6,444 nucleotides of DNA from an uncultured Opitutia bacterium (GTDB lineage Bacteria > Verrucomicrobiota > Verrucomicrobiae > Opitutales > UBA953), in the NCBI GenBank assembly GCA_903859115.1, contig CAIOLH010000223.1, positions 1 to 6,444 on the forward strand. The letters run 5' to 3'. Shown piece by piece: positions 5,037 to 6,444 of the stretch. How positions within the stretch are numbered: the stretch's first letter is position 1; each line of letters starts with the position of its first letter. The notes beneath the pieces were generated by a model. It was given only the letters and a program-made list of their open reading frames with translations, did not search any database and was not told the DNA's origin. The translations under genes and the position numbers were made by a program.

Positions 5037-6444
5037 TTTGTATTCAAATTTCGTCGAACCATCGAGTGGACAATCGACTTACTCTGAGCCGGAAAATCTA
5101 GAGTGTAATGCAGACCTCGGCTTTCGTGACGTTGCAAGGCACAATCAATAATCAATTCCGCTACTTGAATTAAATTTCGTAGTTCGAGTAAACGTGGTTC
5201 CACTTTGAAGTTCCAATAATATTCACGGACTTCTTCGCTCAGTGTACGGACGCGAGTTTGCGCACGTTTTAAGCGCTTGGTGGAACGTACAATACCTACG
5301 TAATCCCACATGGTGCGACGGAGTTCATCCCAATTGTGAGTTAAGACTACGCGTTCATCAGGATCACCTAATGCACCGTCAACCCACGCGGGTAGAATAA
5401 AGTTAAGATCTACTTTATTTTTAATATCATTATCCGCCGCGGCCGCTCCATCGTGCGCTAATACCACCGCTTCGAGTAAGGAATTAGAAGCCAAACGGTT
5501 TGCGCCGTGAAGCCCCGTGCTAGCGACTTCTCCAACCGCATAGAGACCGGGCAAGGTGGTTCGACCGCTCAGATCCGTGGTGACGCCGCCGCAAAGATAG
5601 TGTGCCGCGGGAACTACGGGAATATAATCTTTCGTTAAATCGAAACCGGCTTTGAGACAGGTGGCGTAAATATGCGGGAAGCGTTCTGCTAAATGTCCTT
5701 GGGCAACTTTGGTAATGTCTAGCAACACGTGCGGGGCACCATCGCGTTTCATGACCGAGTCAATGGCACGAGCGACCACATCGCGTGGTGCTAAATCGCC
5801 CAGAGGATGAAAATCTTTCATGAATGCGCGACCATTCATATCTCTTAAAATTGCGCCTTCACCACGTACGGCTTCAGAGATAAGAGCACGACTGCCATCC
5901 GACGATTTTAAGGCCGTGGGGTGGAACTGTACCATTTCCATATCTCTAATTTCTGCTCCGGCACGATAGGCCATCGCAATACCATCACCCGTAGCGATAT
6001 CAGGATTCGTCGTGAATTGATAAACCTGACCAATGCCACCGGTTGCTAAAACAACGACCGTTGCCGACAATGTTTCGACCTTACTTTGTTTAGTATTCAA
6101 AACATGAATTCCGACTACTCGATCGTCCATAGTGTTCACCGCCGAATTCTGTATTTTTGATAACGTAATTAAATCAATGGCCAAATGATGTTCGAGAATG
6201 GTGATGTTCTTTTGTAAGTTCACCGCACGGATCAGTGCCGACTCAATCGCGCGACCAGTCATATCACGTGCATGCAGGATTCGTCGTTTAGAGTGTCCGC
6301 CTTCACGACCTAAATCTGGATTTCCATCAGCTCCATTTTCAAATTTCACTCCCCACTCAATGAGTTCAGCAACTCGGGCAGGTCCTGATTCAATAATATG
6401 TTTTACGGCATTGAGTTCGCACAAGCCATCGCCCGCCGTGAGCG
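5033..6444 (-). CDS. nadB: L-aspartate oxidase, N-terminus beyond the right edge
   Basis: FAD enzyme oxidising L-aspartate to iminoaspartate, the first step of de novo NAD synthesis with NadA. The visible 469 residues lack roughly the first 70, including the FAD GxGxxG motif; the frame is open to the edge and begins with LTAGDGLCEL, a typical internal NadB segment. A TTG at 6424 is therefore not the start. Counting from the first full codon (6442): GREGGHSKRRILHA at 45-58, ATGGIGQVY at 133-141, MVQFHPT with His174, SEAVRGEG at 189-196, APRDVVARAID with Arg220 and Arg225, HYLCGGV at 281-287, GLYAVGEV at 299-306, and HGANRLASNSLLEA at 312-325. The last about 100 residues form the helical C-terminal domain shared with fumarate reductase flavoproteins (MWDYVGIVR). 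The set of FHPT, HYxCGGV and RxNRLASNSLLE-type motifs favours NadB over succinate dehydrogenase. The stop overlaps the panE ATG. Confidence 0.94.
   Translation of the reverse strand, partial: LTAGDGLCELNAVKHIIESGPARVAELIEWGVKFENGADGNPDLGREGGHSKRRILHARDMTGRAIESALIRAVNLQKNITILEHHLAIDLITLSKIQNSAVNTMDDRVVGIHVLNTKQSKVETLSATVVVLATGGIGQVYQFTTNPDIATGDGIAMAYRAGAEIRDMEMVQFHPTALKSSDGSRALISEAVRGEGAILRDMNGRAFMKDFHPLGDLAPRDVVARAIDSVMKRDGAPHVLLDITKVAQGHLAERFPHIYATCLKAGFDLTKDYIPVVPAAHYLCGGVTTDLSGRTTLPGLYAVGEVASTGLHGANRLASNSLLEAVVLAHDGAAAADNDIKNKVDLNFILPAWVDGALGDPDERVVLTHNWDELRRTMWDYVGIVRSTKRLKRAQTRVRTLSEEVREYYWNFKVEPRLLELRNLIQVAELIIDCALQRHESRGLHYTLDFPAQSKSIVHSMVRRNLNTK

Noticed and set aside
6422..6424. TTG as the start of nadB
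   Set aside because: The frame continues upstream to the edge with LTAGDG, matching the interior of NadB; the FAD-binding N-terminus must lie outside the window.
1..6444. Mobile, defence, CRISPR, retron or phage system
   Set aside because: No transposase, integrase, reverse transcriptase, nuclease, tRNA or regular repeat array is visible; every gene is metabolic, envelope or housekeeping in type.

Overview
The window is a densely packed stretch of bacterial chromosome carrying housekeeping metabolism. It is of balanced base composition (judged by eye) and has no RNA genes, insertion sequences, CRISPR arrays or prophage signs that I can see. The best clue to the source is the small protein at 2082-2489. 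It reads as a member of the Minf_1886 / 'Verruc_Plancto-restricted' family of unknown function, which points to the PVC superphylum, most likely Verrucomicrobiota. The near absence of Shine-Dalgarno sequences before the visible starts is a further trait of the window. This placement is inference from family recognition, not a search.

Layout from left to right. A nearly complete RmlD-like extended SDR sugar-nucleotide reductase lies on the minus strand and runs off the left edge (2-898). It diverges from hisC (992-2080), and the 93-bp gap between them holds a strong inverted repeat. hisC is followed after one base by the Minf_1886-family gene (2082-2489), so the two look co-transcribed. Converging on them with an 11-bp overlap of 3' ends is a minus-strand gene (2479-3534) that fuses a HAD-IA hydrolase domain to a DUF721/DciA-like domain. 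A 121-bp divergent promoter region (3535-3655) separates it from a small plus-strand lipoprotein gene (3656-4120). One base beyond the lipoprotein stop lies the stop of a minus-strand panE-like ketopantoate reductase gene (4122-5036). This gene overlaps by ATGA the end of nadB, L-aspartate oxidase (5033-6444), which runs off the right edge without its N-terminus.

Functionally the region mixes histidine biosynthesis (HisC), NAD biosynthesis (NadB) and pantothenate/CoA biosynthesis (PanE-like), with a sugar-nucleotide reductase, an envelope lipoprotein and a possible DNA-replication accessory protein. Only two tight transcription units are evident: hisC with the Minf_1886-family gene, and nadB with panE.

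I see no mobile or defence system. The observation most worth following is the HAD-DUF721 fusion: DUF721 includes DciA, the common bacterial replicative-helicase operator. Next are the conserved unknown coupled to hisC, the nested palindromes ahead of hisC, and the divergent promoters at 3575-3631, whose predicted -35 boxes abut.
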